From Hymenolepis diminuta (Eukaryota > Platyhelminthes > Cestoda > Cyclophyllidea > Hymenolepididae): a stretch of 64,000 nt of DNA. Under the pieces are notes generated by a model. It worked only from the letters and a program-made list of their open reading frames with translations, was not told the origin of the DNA and did no database searches. Position numbers and translations under genes: made by a program. The stretch lies in assembly GCA_900708905.1 (NCBI GenBank), contig CAADRB010000005.1, forward strand, positions 3,976,383 to 4,040,382, written 5' to 3'. Positions 1 to 13,253 of this stretch are shown here, in pieces; positions within the stretch are counted from its first letter, which is position 1; every line of letters begins with the position of its first letter.

Positions 1-756
1 CCAGACTATGAAGTTGAATTTATGACTGCTATGAGAAAATCACTGAAGCAGTCGATATTTTTGTGATTCTAGAATGGGAAAAGAACAGATCAGCTTCTAT
101 GGTTTCGGGTCTGGTCGAGCATTGAATAAAATGAGGAAATTATTGCTAAAAATTCCTTTACAGATTTGAGCTAAGATACCCTTAATAATGTTGACTGGCA
201 TGCTTTATTCAACTGGTGGAATTATATGGAAAAACACTTGCTATAAGCCAATTTATCATAGTTAATGACCAAATGAAATGTACTAGGATAGATTGGCGAC
301 CTCTGTCGGTATTATGAGTTGGCATGTCAAAAGTTACCCCGCTTCAATGATTTCTTAACCCATTTTACCAAACCAATGCCGTCAGAGCTTCGAAACAAAT
401 ACTTTTATGCAAAACCCAGTTATCCCTGCAAAAGTAGAAAATTATTAAGAAGTTTAGTTAGTTAGAGGTGATGAATACAAAGCCTGTTTTCAATAACTCA
501 AATACGGGAAATGGATGAAAGGATTGTGAAGGCACACTGTGTGGGTGGACTAGTTTGGAGTCAATTGAAGCACGTTACCAGATAAATTATACTGCTGACT
601 GTATTTACTAAGACTGAGGTAGAAATAAACTGAAGAAAGACAGACATCGACAATCAAACTAACATTTTCATCTCTGTACATAATTTTATGCTTAAATTTT
701 CGTAGAACATCAAATAAATTTGAAAATTTTACGCAACCACGTGCTATTTACTACTA
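1..756. other. Left edge, no gene seen
   Basis: AT-rich sequence with frequent stops in all frames up to the left end of the mariner copy. I see no exon, RNA gene or clear repeat here. Confidence 0.5.
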
Positions 757-2054
757 CCAGGCTATAACAGAAGTTCCGTCCATTTTTTAGTTCGAAGTAA
801 AGTGAAAATTTTGTCAAAAATACATTCATTTAGTGTTCAACATAGTCGCCATCTTCATTAATTACATCTTCCCACCTTGTCATAAGCTTTCTGATTGCTT
901 CTTCATAGAATTTCAACCAGTTTGGACTCAAAACATGAAACTAGCTTCTTCATTTCGACCTCTTCTCTTAAAGTAAGCTTTTGTCCCATTAAACGATTCT
1001 GTAAGCTCCTGAAAAGATAAAAATCGGTTGATGCAAGATAGGGAGAATATGGTGGGTGATGCATTACCTCCCAGCCAAATTCTTCAACGAGATTTTTGGT
1101 CGCTCTTGAAGTGTGGAGTCTGGCATTGCCATGGTGCAGATCCTGGCGTTAATTGCTTTTAAACGAGTTTGGCGCTGACAGTAAACTTCAGATGTTATTG
1201 TTTGATTGGCACCCATTAGTTCATAATAAACGATTTCCTTCAAATCCCACAATACTCACAAAAGAATTTCTTCGGGTGCAGTTCCGGATTGTCTCGGTTG
1301 TGGAATTGGCTTTGAACCGGTGTCTTGACTTAGGCACTATCTTTTGCACTTAACATTGTTGTAAAGGGTCCACTTCTCGTAGCCAGTTACGATTCGGTCT
1401 AAAAAAGATGTCTGAAATTCACGGGAATGCAGTGAAACACAACAAGTCACACGCCGTTGCTTGTTCATTTCTAACAAATCGCGTGAGACCCATTTCTCAA
1501 CCTTTGAGACTTTGCCTTTCAGTCATTTTATTTCCCTATATATGATCATATGGCGGCTTACGTTAAAGATTTTGCTCAGTTCTCTAATAGTACAAGTTGG
1601 AACTCCACTAATGGCAACTTGCAATTGCTCAGAATTGAGTTCTTTTGAGCATACTGCTCTCGGTTCGTCTCTCGTCTTTCAGGCTGAGGTCATCCTTTTT
1701 GAAACCACCTGCAGAAAACTACCTTCTGCGGGTCTTTTCATTCACAAAATCATTTCCATAGATGTCTTTGGGTGTTTCTGCTGCTGTTGCTGCTGAGCTT
1801 GGTGTATTTCCTTCATGAAATTCAAACCGTAAAATGTCTCCTATGCTCTCTTGTTGGAGTGTTGGAGTGTACATCAGCGCTAGAAGTAGTTATCAACAAC
1901 GATAATTATCACGCAATCTCAAAAAAGAAGGAATAATATACTATTATATACTAAATATTCATAGATAAGCACACAACATTAACAGGGTAAATTGAAGGAA
2001 TCGTGTCCTAGACACAGAGCTCAAAAACTGGACAGAACTTCTACTACTACCTGA
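757..2054 (-). mobile_element. Dead mariner transposon copy
   Basis: About 1.3 kb element. The left end begins CCAGGCTATAACAGAAGTTC after a TA at 755-756. The right end (about 2021-2054) carries the imperfect inverse, AAAACTGGACAGAACTTCT followed by CCTGA, then TA at 2055-2056. The TA target duplication, length and inverted termini are those of mariner elements. The coding part runs on the minus strand and is full of stops and frameshifts, so this is an old, immobile copy. Confidence 0.85.
830..1816 (-). pseudogene. mariner transposase pseudogene
   Basis: Remnant of a mariner (IS630/Tc1/mariner superfamily) transposase. Read on the minus strand from an ATG at 1816-1814, pieces match the family in order: a KWTLYNNVKCKR segment near 1370, WDLKEIVYYELMGANQTI near 1210-1250, then a segment near 1040-1060 (HHPPYSPYLAS). 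The terminal part near 840-900 reads RWEDVINEDGDYVEH and ends in TAA at 830-832. Several in-frame stops and at least one frameshift separate these pieces, so no functional enzyme is made. The N-terminus contains a short glutamine run encoded by CAG repeats. Confidence 0.85.
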
Positions 2055-2056
2055 TA

Positions 2057-3189
2057 CTACAAACACTTAATAACAAGTTAGTTTCAACTCGTAAAACCAA
2101 ATTCAATTGTGAAATATTTGATTATCCTAATTAAATTAAAGTAATCAATTTTTAAAATTAAATAATAGGCATTTAGACTCTATATTGCATAGTAATACAG
2201 AGCGATCCCTGCGAAATTCGCTCGATGAGTTTTCCTTCGATCTGTCATTTTGAGGGGTAGGATAAGAGAAGTATATTGTTTTTTCATCTTCGATCTAGGC
2301 GTTCTATCGAGGTAGAGAGATATCGAATGCCATTGCATCGTCCGTAGACGACTTTCAAATAGGAGATCGAGTGATAGCGGACAACAGTCAAAACAGAGCA
2401 TTTCTTAACTGACTCAAAAAGACCATACATAAGTTATAAATATTGAAAAGATGAAAGTTTGTACGAATCAAGGTCATATCTTGTAACCGAAGTAACCGAA
2501 TGAGATATCTTGCCAATATTGGCCTAGCAATTATTGTAAGACGTTTAACAAAATATGAAACTGCTATTGGAATTTCTAAAGACAGAAAGGCAACTGATGA
2601 AAGTCAGTTCAGTTATAAAATAGAGTGAATCCTACTTTAGAAGTTGGATGCCTTCACTGAATCTGTTCTTCTGCCTTAGAATCAAATAATATTATTAAAA
2701 GATAATCAAAACATTGTTCGGTGGATGGCGTTAGGGACTTAAAGAAGTCCAAAGATTAAAAGATTTGGGAGGAGAAAATTGATAATTTTGAAATTGGTGA
2801 ATAAATGTGTGGATAATTCTTCAAAAGAAACTGATTTACTGTCATGATACAATAATATCCACACTATCGAAACGACCTAATTTAAATAATAACCACTAGA
2901 TATGAAATAGGTTTTCAGCAAGAAAATAGATGGGGTTAACATCGTTGAGCTCCGATATTATAAAGATTTTGCAAATCGGTCGGAAGTGGGGAAGAAAGTG
3001 GGTGAAGATGTATATACTCTTTTGTCTGGAGGGTACACTCGAAAATTTTTCATTACGAAAATGGTGAAATAAGTACGAAGAGACTTAAATTCACTCATTA
3101 ATCAACAATAATTCTGCAATTCCAAGGCGGTTAAAATTTTCACTATGCCTGAATACAAATTTCCTTTTGCTGTACCATGGATTCCAATA
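2057..3189. other. Gene-poor spacer
   Basis: AT-rich sequence between the two transposon remnants. Only short chance open frames are present, and nothing shows family similarity. Confidence 0.4.
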
Positions 3190-3191
3190 TA

Positions 3192-4557
3192 CAGGGTGCG
3201 TAAGGCATCTGAGGACACTTTTAGAAAAACAGGAAGTAAAGCTGTAAATGATTGGAACAAGTAGATATAACGGACGTTAAATTAGGTTATCCTACTTCGG
3301 CTTCTATCACTCACTCAATTCTAGACCGACAGCGACTGATTGGAGGTTTTCATCAGATCAGTAAGTCCTTATTGATGTCCTCTATTGCTCGGATATGGCC
3401 TCCAACAGAGAGGAGAATTTGATGTTATGTGAATGCTTATTAACTTCCTTTTCAACCACGCTCTGCACCATGTCGCGCCGCGTCGCGTCGCTCCACACGT
3501 AATAATCGAAAGGATTAAAGTCGGGTGAGTTAGGAGGCGGCAATAAGTTTGGTGTGACACAATGATGAAAATTCTCGACCAACCAATGGTTGATATTGAG
3601 AACTTTATAGGACAGAGACAAATCTTGGAGGAAGATTAATGGGTGCTGTTCCATCGTTTACGCTGTCTATCCAGGAAGGTTTAACAATAATGGTTTGAAG
3701 AGACTCCACATAAACATCTGCATCTACATCAGCATCTGTATCTGCATTGACTCTACGATCGTGTGGAAAAAAGGGAGGAGTCAAGATGTGTTCTTCACTG
3801 AAACAACAACACCGAAAACGATCACTGTTGGTGGAAACTTCGTGAGCATGCATAACATCTGAAACTTCAGTGGGGTTCGCTCCCACACAGCCAGCCACCA
3901 ATCATTTCTTCAATTGACCTCTTCATCCTGGTGAGCGTTATTTTCGTGAGACCAAAACCAAAGACCCTCCTGTTCTTCTGAGTGGTACAATTAATTTAAG
4001 AGTCATTTTGCACACATTAAACAATTCTCTTGAATTGTTTTCGTCCACATGAACTAACGACCTCGCCTAAGAACGTGTGAGATTTGTATTCGATGTCCTG
4101 ATGAACAAAATTGCCCATATATTATTGTTCCTTCAGATGCTTGAAGATCTTTAGCAAGATGTCGAGCATTGACTTTCCACAATTTTCGTCCATCATGCCA
4201 TGCCATGCCATGAAATCTTCCCAAAAACTCAGGTTTTCTGAGTAAGTGAGTTAGCAGATTGTTGATAATGCCCTTTTCTCTTCCTCGTGACGACCAATTC
4301 ATCTCCATTGTTTTCATTCATCCAGCAGCTCCTTTCTAACCCTGCAAACGAAAGATCTCGCGAATGTTAGAAATCTTGTAATTTCTAAATTCTTGTGTTT
4401 CGTTCTTATAGATACTAGTACAGCGAGTCATTTCATTTCATTAGCAACGGTAGTGTCTGCCATGAGATCTTCTGATATAAAAAATACATAAATTATTACT
4501 GTCGGGTTGGTGTAAATTACAAAAATATATGTGTCCTTAGATGCTTTACGCACCCTG
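3192..4557 (-). mobile_element. Tc1/mariner-like element, copy 1
   Basis: A 1366 bp element bounded by about 27 bp inverted repeats. The left end is CAGGGTGCGTAAGGCATCTG (3192 on, preceded by TA). The right end is its near-perfect inverse at 4531-4557. The interior encodes a broken transposase on the minus strand. A second copy in opposite orientation lies at 34470-35733, so this is a dispersed family in this genome. Assignment to Tc1/mariner rests on the DDE-type motifs in the transposase and the TIR/TA ends. Confidence 0.85.
3320..4463 (-). pseudogene. Tc1/mariner-like transposase pseudogene
   Basis: The frame begins MADTTVANEMK at an ATG (4463-4461) and is then broken by stops and shifts. 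Recognisable parts are a helix-turn-helix-like region around 4100-4190 (ARHLAKDLQASEGTI) and, near 3500-3540, the catalytic-core motif PPNSPDFNPFDYYVW typical of Tc1/mariner transposases. The C-terminal region diverges into stops after 3385. Copy 2 at 34560-35598 starts with the same MADTTAANEMK and has the same motif order, which fixes the reading. Confidence 0.8.
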
Positions 4558-5612
4558 TGGATTAGTAGATAATAACATCATTTTTAAGTTCCCGAATGAC
4601 TAATTATCTGTTATTCAAATTCCAAGCTTTCAATAAATGTATTTCATTAACATCACCCTCAGAAGTGTGAAAAGCTTTTGAAGGTCTTTTTGTCATGGGA
4701 TAGCATGGACAAAATAATCCACCTGTAATCGCAATGTCATGGGTCTTATTCTATTCGAATTGCAGTAGCATCAGCCGATCAATTTTCTCATAAGAGGTAA
4801 AATGCACTTCCCAATATTTATTATCTTCAAAATTCAATTTTCATTATTTAATCCCCGGGTTTCTGGATGAGTTCATGTGCACCATGTTTAAATATTGTTG
4901 ACCCTTTGATTTAGAGAATAATAGGTCACTCCACTTCGGTATTGTTGTATCTGCTTATAGTCTTGGGATGATAGACTGGACTCGCGAAGATATTTTAGAC
5001 ATCGTACGTCTCAGTAGGAGCTCCCATAGTTAAAATTCACTATTATTTTGCCATAGCTACAAAAAGATTGAAATGTGACTCCCTACTTAGATCTTCAGAT
5101 GTGCAAAGTTATCGATATATTACGAGGTTGCTTGAGTATGAAGAAACAGATGAACCGTTATAAAAAAACGTACGTTTGGATCAATGGAAATGCCATCAAG
5201 GACTGGTCCGTTTTAAGGACATACACGTAAATTCAGGATCAAATTATTTACGTTCCATTTGAATGCCAAAAACTTTTTAAAAAAGGCAGTTTCTACATTT
5301 TCGCCCGGTATCCAAGTTAAATCAATTTTACTTCTCCAAAAAGCCGATTTTAAATTTAAAAAAAAAACTTTTTTCAAAATCAAATGGAAACACTTGTCCA
5401 TAAGGATATAATACACATAAAGTAATGTAAAGGTTTATTTAATAACATAATCTCTCATGTGAAAGGATATTACAAAATGTGACTAAATCACAACATAATT
5501 ATCTCTTAAACTAAGCCCATCACACATAAATATTTAAGTTGACATGTGATTGGTTAAAAAGGTAATAAGAATTAATGACATTTCCATTGGGTAATGGGTC
5601 TTTATATTCCAG
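4558..5612. other. Spacer upstream of the Rolling stone-like gene
   Basis: AT-rich sequence with no convincing exon. A good splice acceptor (TCTTTATATTCCAG) ends at 5612 and leads into the first predicted exon of the next gene. It may be a cis or a spliced-leader trans acceptor. Confidence 0.4.
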
Positions 5613-5649
5613 TATTAGTCGAAAATGTTCCATACGAAAGAACTGCATC

Positions 5650-8600
5650 ATGGAGAACAAAACAGAAAGGCGAGAGACCTGTTGCCGGACCTTGGGAAAG
5701 GCCTTCAAATACGAATGGAATTGGAGACACCTGGGACTCGGCGGGGCCGATTATCAACAATTCCCATTCGCTCAAGTATGTATTAAAATTGGTTCCTTTA
5801 TTATCGTCTTGCTTTCGCCTAATGTGTGCAGATTCATCTGTTTGAAATATGTACTTAAGTCGTTGATTTTCACGCCTATCGTAGAAAGCCTAGAATGACA
5901 TTCAGTCACGTTAGTTCTAATTTTAATCAAACGTAATTGATGGAATGAGACTACAAATAGATCCATTAATTTTCCATATGACACTCTCTACGATTTGTGG
6001 TGGAATCTGAATAGGTTATTTTTAATTTTTGATTACGAAAGCGTAATTTATTATGTAGCAATTGTTTATATGTTTATTGGCCACAGCCACTAGTATTAAG
6101 CCGAGAAGGGGACGAAGTAGAGCTAAACAAACCTCCATTTCGTCTATATAATCATGCAACAACTTCCGCCTGAGCTAAGAGAAGAGAGGAATTAGGTTTG
6201 CACTGAGATGCAGTAGTTGAATTGCTATAAAGCGTTTGGAGGACATTTACCAGTTAAAACTTCCTGGAACATCAAGACAGGTATTTTACCAGCGTATTAC
6301 AATCTCTCAAGTAGCACTGTGACTTTGAAAGTAAATGGAAGGCTTTTGGTGCATTCGACCTCGCATCTGTGTGGAATCATACCTGTTTTGTCATAATTAA
6401 CTGACACCTAAATCCCTTACATATGACATCACGGAGATGGCGTTTTGTTATTTCACTTTTATTTTCAGTTTAGTTAATTCAAATTGGAGAGAAATACGAC
6501 CTATATGTTGCAATCATTAGTAGAAGGAGAATTTCATGCTGCACTCAATTTCAGTCAGTTAGCTTAAGTATCCACATTCGATGGCTTTGGAAGCGCGAAA
6601 AAGGACGTTTCGTTTATTTTGAACAGAATGATATAACTATGTCTGGCTCACGGTATCCTTGTCGAGTAAGAATTAGGCGATTTTGAATTTGAAGCAGACA
6701 TTGTCTTTAAAACTTGGAGCTCGTTCCTTCACTATAATTCATATTATTAATTATTATTAATTACAACTTTATTTTATTTACAAATTTCGATTAATGCGAG
6801 CTAATTATGATTTCTATAGCACTAAGTGAATTATTTCAAACTAAACTCTGGTAGGGTAACTCGATGCCAGCTTGGCTGGACTGTAGAACAATGCTGTCGT
6901 AAAATGCAAAATTAAAATACTTCGATTAATGACATAGAATCATCTAGCTTATTGTCGAAAAGGCTCTTAAATCTCTTCTTAAGTAGAAAAATGACACCAA
7001 TGGAGGATTTCACATTCATAAACAAATATTCCCGCGCTTATTAAGTAACAGGTTAACAATAATTGAATTAGAAAGAGAAAAAGTATTCAGAAAGCCACTC
7101 GAATATGAAACTCGCACTCTGGTACCCCTCATGTTGGCCAGAATTAACACATGCGGTCTGTCTTTCATGCCGGTGGATACGCATCACTGAACCTGTTCGT
7201 TGATAACTGAGCTGATATAATATATAATTTACTCCAATTAGTTAGATCAGGGGTGAATTAATCACTAATTTGTTGGTTTATTTATATAAAAATTAATCAT
7301 TAAATAATGCAGATGTAAAACACTGAGGAAAGGATAAGGAGATTTGATCCATAGGATTCGAGACAATTGCTCCTACACTACTCAGCATGTGGTGATAATA
7401 TTTGAAAAATCCTTTGAATATTATGTCATTGAGTATGACATTCTGATATGTGGCGTTTCAACCATCCCCGTATTTTTGTAAGATTTAAAGCAACGGAAAA
7501 TTGAGTTCTGGAAGTCCATGCTGGCTCTTGCGCCTAGGAACGGTGATCCCATCTATATTGTCAACATTCGCATATGGCTGGCAACCTTTATTTGAAGCAC
7601 TTATTCAATTTTTTCTTTTATTTACTGTTATTCCTCCTAACTTCAGTGGATGTGGATGGATGCATACTTCTATCCAATCTGCCAATCCCTCCTCGCCATC
7701 GGTTTGGTGATTTGGACTTGCGTGGAAATTGCAATGGAAAGTACGAAAGGTCGAAAAGGAAAGAGCGAAAATTCCTACTTTCTATATGCCACAAATTGGT
7801 CATTTCTCATGTACACTTTAAGCTCCATTGCCTTTGCAGTATTCTGCACGGTTTACAATTTCAAGAAAGGTGAGTTTGTTTATATTCAAAATAGCACTCC
7901 GTTTTCATGAACATGCAATAAGTCCATTTACATAGACCTGCATCGTGCAAGAACAGTCTGCTAGGACTTTTCATAAATTTAATTCTTCCTAAAATATAAT
8001 TTTCCAATAAGAAATTGAAATAATCGGGAGATATTTCCGATAACTCCTCTCTTTTCACTTTGATTATCATAAGTTATTAAGCAGATAAATATTAACAAAC
8101 CAGCGTGACATTAGCACGGTTGGTAGTCATAATGTGGCGTTCGCCTGCAGAGGCCTCCAGCCAATCAGCAGCCACTATCCCTGCACCTTAGCGTTGTTTG
8201 TATATAAGGACCAAGCTCGTGGACAACATCTCATTAGGAGCTCTGTTCGCTTAAAAATTCTTACTAGTTCGTCTCATACGGGGCTCTGCTCACACTTATA
8301 AAATAAAATTCTTTCTCTCTCATCGCATACGGAGCAATAAACTCTCTCCACTCCACGTCTTTCTTGTTCTCGCTACTTTGGGAGCAGCCTAGTTAATTTC
8401 GGGAGCAAAACTATAATTGAGGATTCTGCTAGATGCTATCCGGACTGCTTAGGAGGATTAGCTAGCTGCAGCAAAAGGGCTTATTGGTGTAGCATCCGCT
8501 ACAATAAGCACAGGATAGGATTAATCATTGAATTCTCCTTCATTAAAGGGAAAATTTATAGTTATTAAAGTTTAATATTAATCATATATCTTTTGGAGAA

Positions 8601-11600
8601 ATAAGAAGTTTATAGATTTTTTTAAAAACTTAAACAAACTTTTTGATTGACTAAGTAATAAACTCCGTTTCGGTGGCTAATCTACTTGCATTGGCAATAA
8701 ACATGAAAAAAATAATATTTATCATTTAATTAACGGTCTTGAAAAAAATGCATTTTTCTTATTATTATGAATTATAAATAATAATTATAGTGATCATTAA
8801 TGGAAAAATTCTATTCATTAATTGGCGCTGATCTTAGAGACTGACGCAAATCCAGCCCGACGAGACGAGCATTTTGAATCCCCTTATCTACTGACTAAAT
8901 TTATTATTAAAATAAAATGACCTCAAGATATATTTTGTGATTTAAAATTTCAGGAGCAAAGGTTTCAAAATGTGTTTCTCAAATTCTCTGGTTCTTCTTT
9001 GGGATGTCGATGAACACAGTCTTGGTCACATCTCTTGCCTACTGGGCAGCAATCTGGGAGCCAAGTTACCGTAAGTTTTTTGTCTAAATCGAGCTGACCG
9101 TGATTGGCTGGAAGGCAAAAATTCTAACCTCGCGTCTTATATGTAAGGACCCCTAATAAAAAAATGTTTTCTCTTAAAACAGAATCATAAAATATCACAA
9201 ATAATAATTCGCTTTTATTTGGTTGTTTAAGAACAAATGAGATACTTTTTTCTAAGGAGATAATATTTATTTTCCCCGGATATCTTCATTGCACTTAGTG
9301 CGACCACTACAATTCGAATTTAAATGAACGTGGAGTTGATATCGAATCGATACCGATGTATAGTAACTTATTATAAATTCCTGTTTAATCTGTGAAAAAT
9401 ACGTGATGGACACCAAATTTGACTTCTAATTTTTCCCTCCATGCAGCATATCAGAGGGAGTTGATAAATAAAATTTAGGTTATTCGATAATTAAATTTAG
9501 TCGTTTATATTACTGAAAAAATAATAGCAACTCCTTATTAATCACGTAGTATGCAAACGATAACCCATGGATCTGTTTATACTAAGTGTCACGAGGTGTT
9601 TCACAAAGGGCACAAAACAAGGCAGTCCTTTTCATTTTTTGCCATACACCCTAGTTGGACCTTCATATCCACTTTTTCTAATTCCCACCTTCTTTCATTG
9701 CAACTCCATCTCCTCCTTTCTCGATCATTTACGAGTGACCAAAGCGTCAGTATTCCAATTCACCTCTTAATCTTCTGTTTTTACGTCTTACTGTTATTAC
9801 ATTATTAAGTTTGTAAAGAGATATCTCTGAGACTAACTTAGTCTGTTTCCGTCAAGGAGAACATGATGGAATTATTCTATTCTTTCTCCCCTTTTATTTC
9901 GAAATAAAGTTTAATAACACAATTGTTTATTCCACCCACTGAATCACGTTGCACTATGCATAATTCGAAAATAGTGCTATATAAAATTCCGGAAGCCTTA
10001 TATGTCTTCTCTTTTCCATCTGGTGCTATTTTTGAATAGTCAGTTTCTTATAGTACCTTTAAAGTCAGAATCAGTGCAACCTTAATTTTTTCCTGGTATG
10101 TGTTCTCCTACGATTATGATTGATATTAGTTTAATGGTGCCGCATAAATGGCATCGCCTATTTGTGTCATCAAAGGACACTGTTTCGAATCCGTCATCTA
10201 AGGTTAATGACTACTTAAATCACCAGAAAAATACCCAAATATAAATTTATTAGGCAAATATTTTATAAGATGCATTTCTTTTCACAAATTAATAAATTCT
10301 GCAGTATGAACTTGGATTTAAGCGCTTACTAATATCAACTGTTTTTTGTTTAATTTAGATCATTTCTACCTACCGGAATCAAGGCTCAAGCACGCACTTC
10401 CAGCTTGCACAGTAGTCTTAGAAGCATGCATAAATGGACTCCCAATCCGGTTATTTCATGCATTATATCCAATGATTTTCGGTATAATTTATGCCGTTTT
10501 CTCCTACCTCTACTATGACGCTGGCAATATCCATCCAATCTACCCGCTGCTCGATTGGAGTAAACCAGTCGACGCTGCTTTTGCTTGCCTGTTGACCGTC
10601 GGCTTTAGTTCTATCATGCAGGTTAGTTTAAAAATTCAAACCTTAGTGCACAAAGCTGATTTATAATAAGCCTACATTTATTTATTTATTACCTACAAGT
10701 TTAAATTAAATTTATTATAATAATTTATGTCACCCGCTTTGAAATAGGCTAGTTGCCTATACTTACAGGGGTAGAATTTAATTATTTGAATCGCGAATGC
10801 AAGTGACTACGGTGCATTTAAGTCTATTTTGTTTGGCTAGCATTGATGTACTGGCGGTTAAAACAATCCTTGAACAGAAGAGAAGAAAAATGGATATTTG
10901 CATTTTCTCACATCAAAAAAGAAAAGAATCTGCGCTCTAATTTTTTATAGAAAAGACAAAGTAGCCCTAAACGCAGTTGATCAAAATATTTTAATTTTGA
11001 CAAGCAGCAGAATTTAAAGTTGACACTTAAAACCCAAATGGTATTATCTTTTAGCAAAAGGGGGTATACGATTAAAATAGTTTCCCTACGTAATTTTTTA
11101 AAAATTTTAAATTTAATGAAAGCACATTTGGTATATTGGTTAGGTTATGTCCAAAGAAGCGAGAACAAAGAAGGCGTGCGGAGAGAGACCATCACGATCG
11201 TATTTAAACTATCAACCGCGTTTAGTCATTAAATATAAACAACGCCATGCTGTAGGAATATTGATCGCTGATTGGCTGGGAAGACCTCTGCACGCCCAAT
11301 CGCACTTGATGGTCACGCAACTAGTAGCACGTCTGCACTTTCCAGAATGCTCAAGCGCACGTGAGATTCCTCCGATCAGCCTTGATAGCGTTGTGAACTC
11401 CACAACCTATGGTTAATATGATTAGATTTAATTAGATTGACCTCTGCTATTGCAATAATTAATTAGTATTTTGCTTATCAGAGGCGAACAAAGTGCATTG
11501 AAGTAATTTGATCGAACATTCAAATCAGTCAACGAATATGAACATGAAATCAATTAGGAACCCAGGGTACAAATACAAAAATGTTGAATACTAGCTCAGA

Positions 11601-12555
11601 ACTGAAATAAAGAATTTTCTGGCGATTGGAATTTATTCTCAACATCCGCTCGATTCCCTACTCACAACCTCTTATTGGCCTATTCTTCTGTTCGGAAGCA
11701 ATGAAATACTTTCCCACGATTAAATTTTCCTGCTTTTGTTTTTGCCTTATCACAAACAACAATGGTACAAGTTGAAACGAAGTGACGAAGTATCATATGG
11801 TTGAACCAGTTAATAATTCTAACATTACGTCCTTCCTCCGCAGGACAAGATTTTTAAAACTGTGGTTCAATCAAATCAAGTTACTATGGTTACAAATCAA
11901 GTCTTCATCTATTCATCAATTAATAAATACCTCCTTAATCGAATAATAACTTTAGTCACTAGATATGTCTGATAGATGATTTCTCGAATTTAAGTACATT
12001 GGAATAAAAGGAGAGTCTCCCCTTATTAATCTTAATTAATGTCTTGAAAATTTGTATTAATGATCCCCAAAAATTTTGTTCAAAATGGTCTTTAAAAAGA
12101 AATTCTTCTTCACAATATATAAAAATATCAGAAGATGCTTCCTTTTGTTTAATTTAATATGCTCATGGTGGGAGGATCTTTAATTTTTAAATTTGTGGAA
12201 TATTTTATTATGAGTAATAGTGGCAATTAATTTTTTCGGTTTTGTTTTTGTTTAGCTCGTGCTCTTCCTGATCTATGTCGGCCGCATCACTTTGAGCGCA
12301 AGCCTAGGAGGCCGCGGTGAAGTTGTAGTAGAAGACTGGTGGAAAGCGGGCTCTAAAGTTAAATCAGCCAAAGAGGATTCCAAAGATATTGAAGTCGTAG
12401 AACGAAAGGAAGTGAAGGAGGAAGAAGTATCGATGTCATCGACAGCAAAGGCGAAAGTTGAAGTTTATATTGAAAAAGGCAGCATATCTACAAATGTTGG
12501 TGATGAAAGTGAAAATGAAGAAGAAACGAGGAAAGAAGACAAGAAAGAAGCATGA
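5650..12555 (+). CDS. Rolling stone-like multi-pass membrane protein
   Basis: Member of the Rolling stone (ROST) family of multi-pass membrane proteins, named for a Drosophila myoblast-fusion gene; the biochemical role is not established. Secure exons with matching phases: 7647-7869, 8954-9070, 10359-10621 and 12256-12555. Conserved family features are the ATNWSF segment, GLPIRLFHALYPMIFG and the IYPLLDWSKP motif, each next to a hydrophobic membrane helix. The last exon adds a highly acidic/lysine-rich cytosolic tail (E/K/S repeats) not typical of the core. The N-terminus is uncertain: an exon 5650-5775 (ATG at 5650; ends LGLGGADYQQFPFAQ before GTATGT) resembles the family N-terminal motif. 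A linking exon about 7491- or 7506-7580 would need a GC donor, or a different frame ending at a GT donor at 7543. AATAAA follows at 12670-12675. LTR fragments sit in two introns. Confidence 0.8.
8103..8503 (+). mobile_element. Solo-LTR-like repeat (family A), intronic
   Basis: Repeat related to the better bounded copy at 48604-48957. It shares CAGAGGCCTCCAGCCAATCAGC, a TATATAAGG promoter-like box, AATAAA boxes, the ACTTTGGGAGCAGCCTAGTTAA stretch and the terminal TGTAGCATCCGCTACA. This arrangement (promoter, polyadenylation signal, CA-3' end) is LTR-like. The 5' end is divergent or truncated and I find no target duplication. It lies in an intron of the Rolling stone-like gene, in the same orientation. 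Confidence 0.65.
11195..11404 (-). mobile_element. Solo-LTR-like repeat (family A), 5' half
   Basis: On the minus strand this begins TGTGGAGTTCACAACGCTAT at 11404 and continues through AAGGCTGAT, GGAAAGTGC and CAGAGGTCTTCCCAGCCAAT. It aligns with the first half of the LTR-like copy at 48604. Similarity fades near 11195, so only the 5' half remains. It lies in the last intron of the Rolling stone-like gene, opposite to the gene. Confidence 0.6.
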
Positions 12556-12669
12556 AAATTCTTGTTCAAGTGGTTTATTTAATAGTAGTTAAAATTTAAT
12601 TATTATTACGCCTAACAATGAGAATTTTTTAATATTTTTTCATTGTACACAAGTAACTGGAATATGATA

Positions 12670-12675
12670 AATAAA
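12670..12675 (+). promoter_or_regulatory. Poly(A) signal of the Rolling stone-like gene
   Basis: AATAAA 115 bp after the stop codon, the first canonical hexamer downstream. Confidence 0.6.
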
Positions 12676-13253
12676 GCTCAAAAAGGGATAAAAGGAGAAA
12701 ATCGAAAATAGCATCAAAAGAATTACATCGTTTGATTTTCAGATTTGAATTGTTGTATATTTACTTAATGGACTGTTCATTACTTTCAATTCCAAAATTC
12801 ACATCTTAATTCGTTCCCTGGATCAGTGATCAAATTCTTATCCATAATCAACGGGATTTATTGACAGGTCGGTCTTAACACTTCAATTCCTTTCCCATAC
12901 AAAGCCCGACTAGACAGCATGATCCTACATGATCCTGACATAACGCACCTCACAGAGTAGAGTTCACTCAGTGCAAGCTCTAACCAAATCCGGTTAACAT
13001 AACAATCACATTTGATAGTTAACAGTTATCCAAAGGTAGTGATTCCCAGAATTAGCGAGTTCAAATATCAGACTCAAAAAGGTAGCTGCAAAACACTATC
13101 CTCGTCTATGTTTCAAGTTAATGTTAACATAAGCGTATTGGTTTCAATAAAACCTTGGCGACTAGTACTTGTTCCAACCACGAGAATACAACATTGAAGC
13201 AGAGCAAAAAAATTTATTTTACAAATACAAATGTTCAGACAAATTAAAAATTT

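Noticed and set aside
4190..4215. GCCAT tandem repeat (microsatellite)
   Set aside because: The same repeat is in the second transposon copy (34805-34830) and encodes a transposase segment, so it is element sequence, not a new microsatellite.
9551..9808. 85-codon open frame, leucine/serine rich
   Set aside because: Lies in an intron of the Rolling stone-like gene, no conserved motif, composition is that of translated T-rich DNA.
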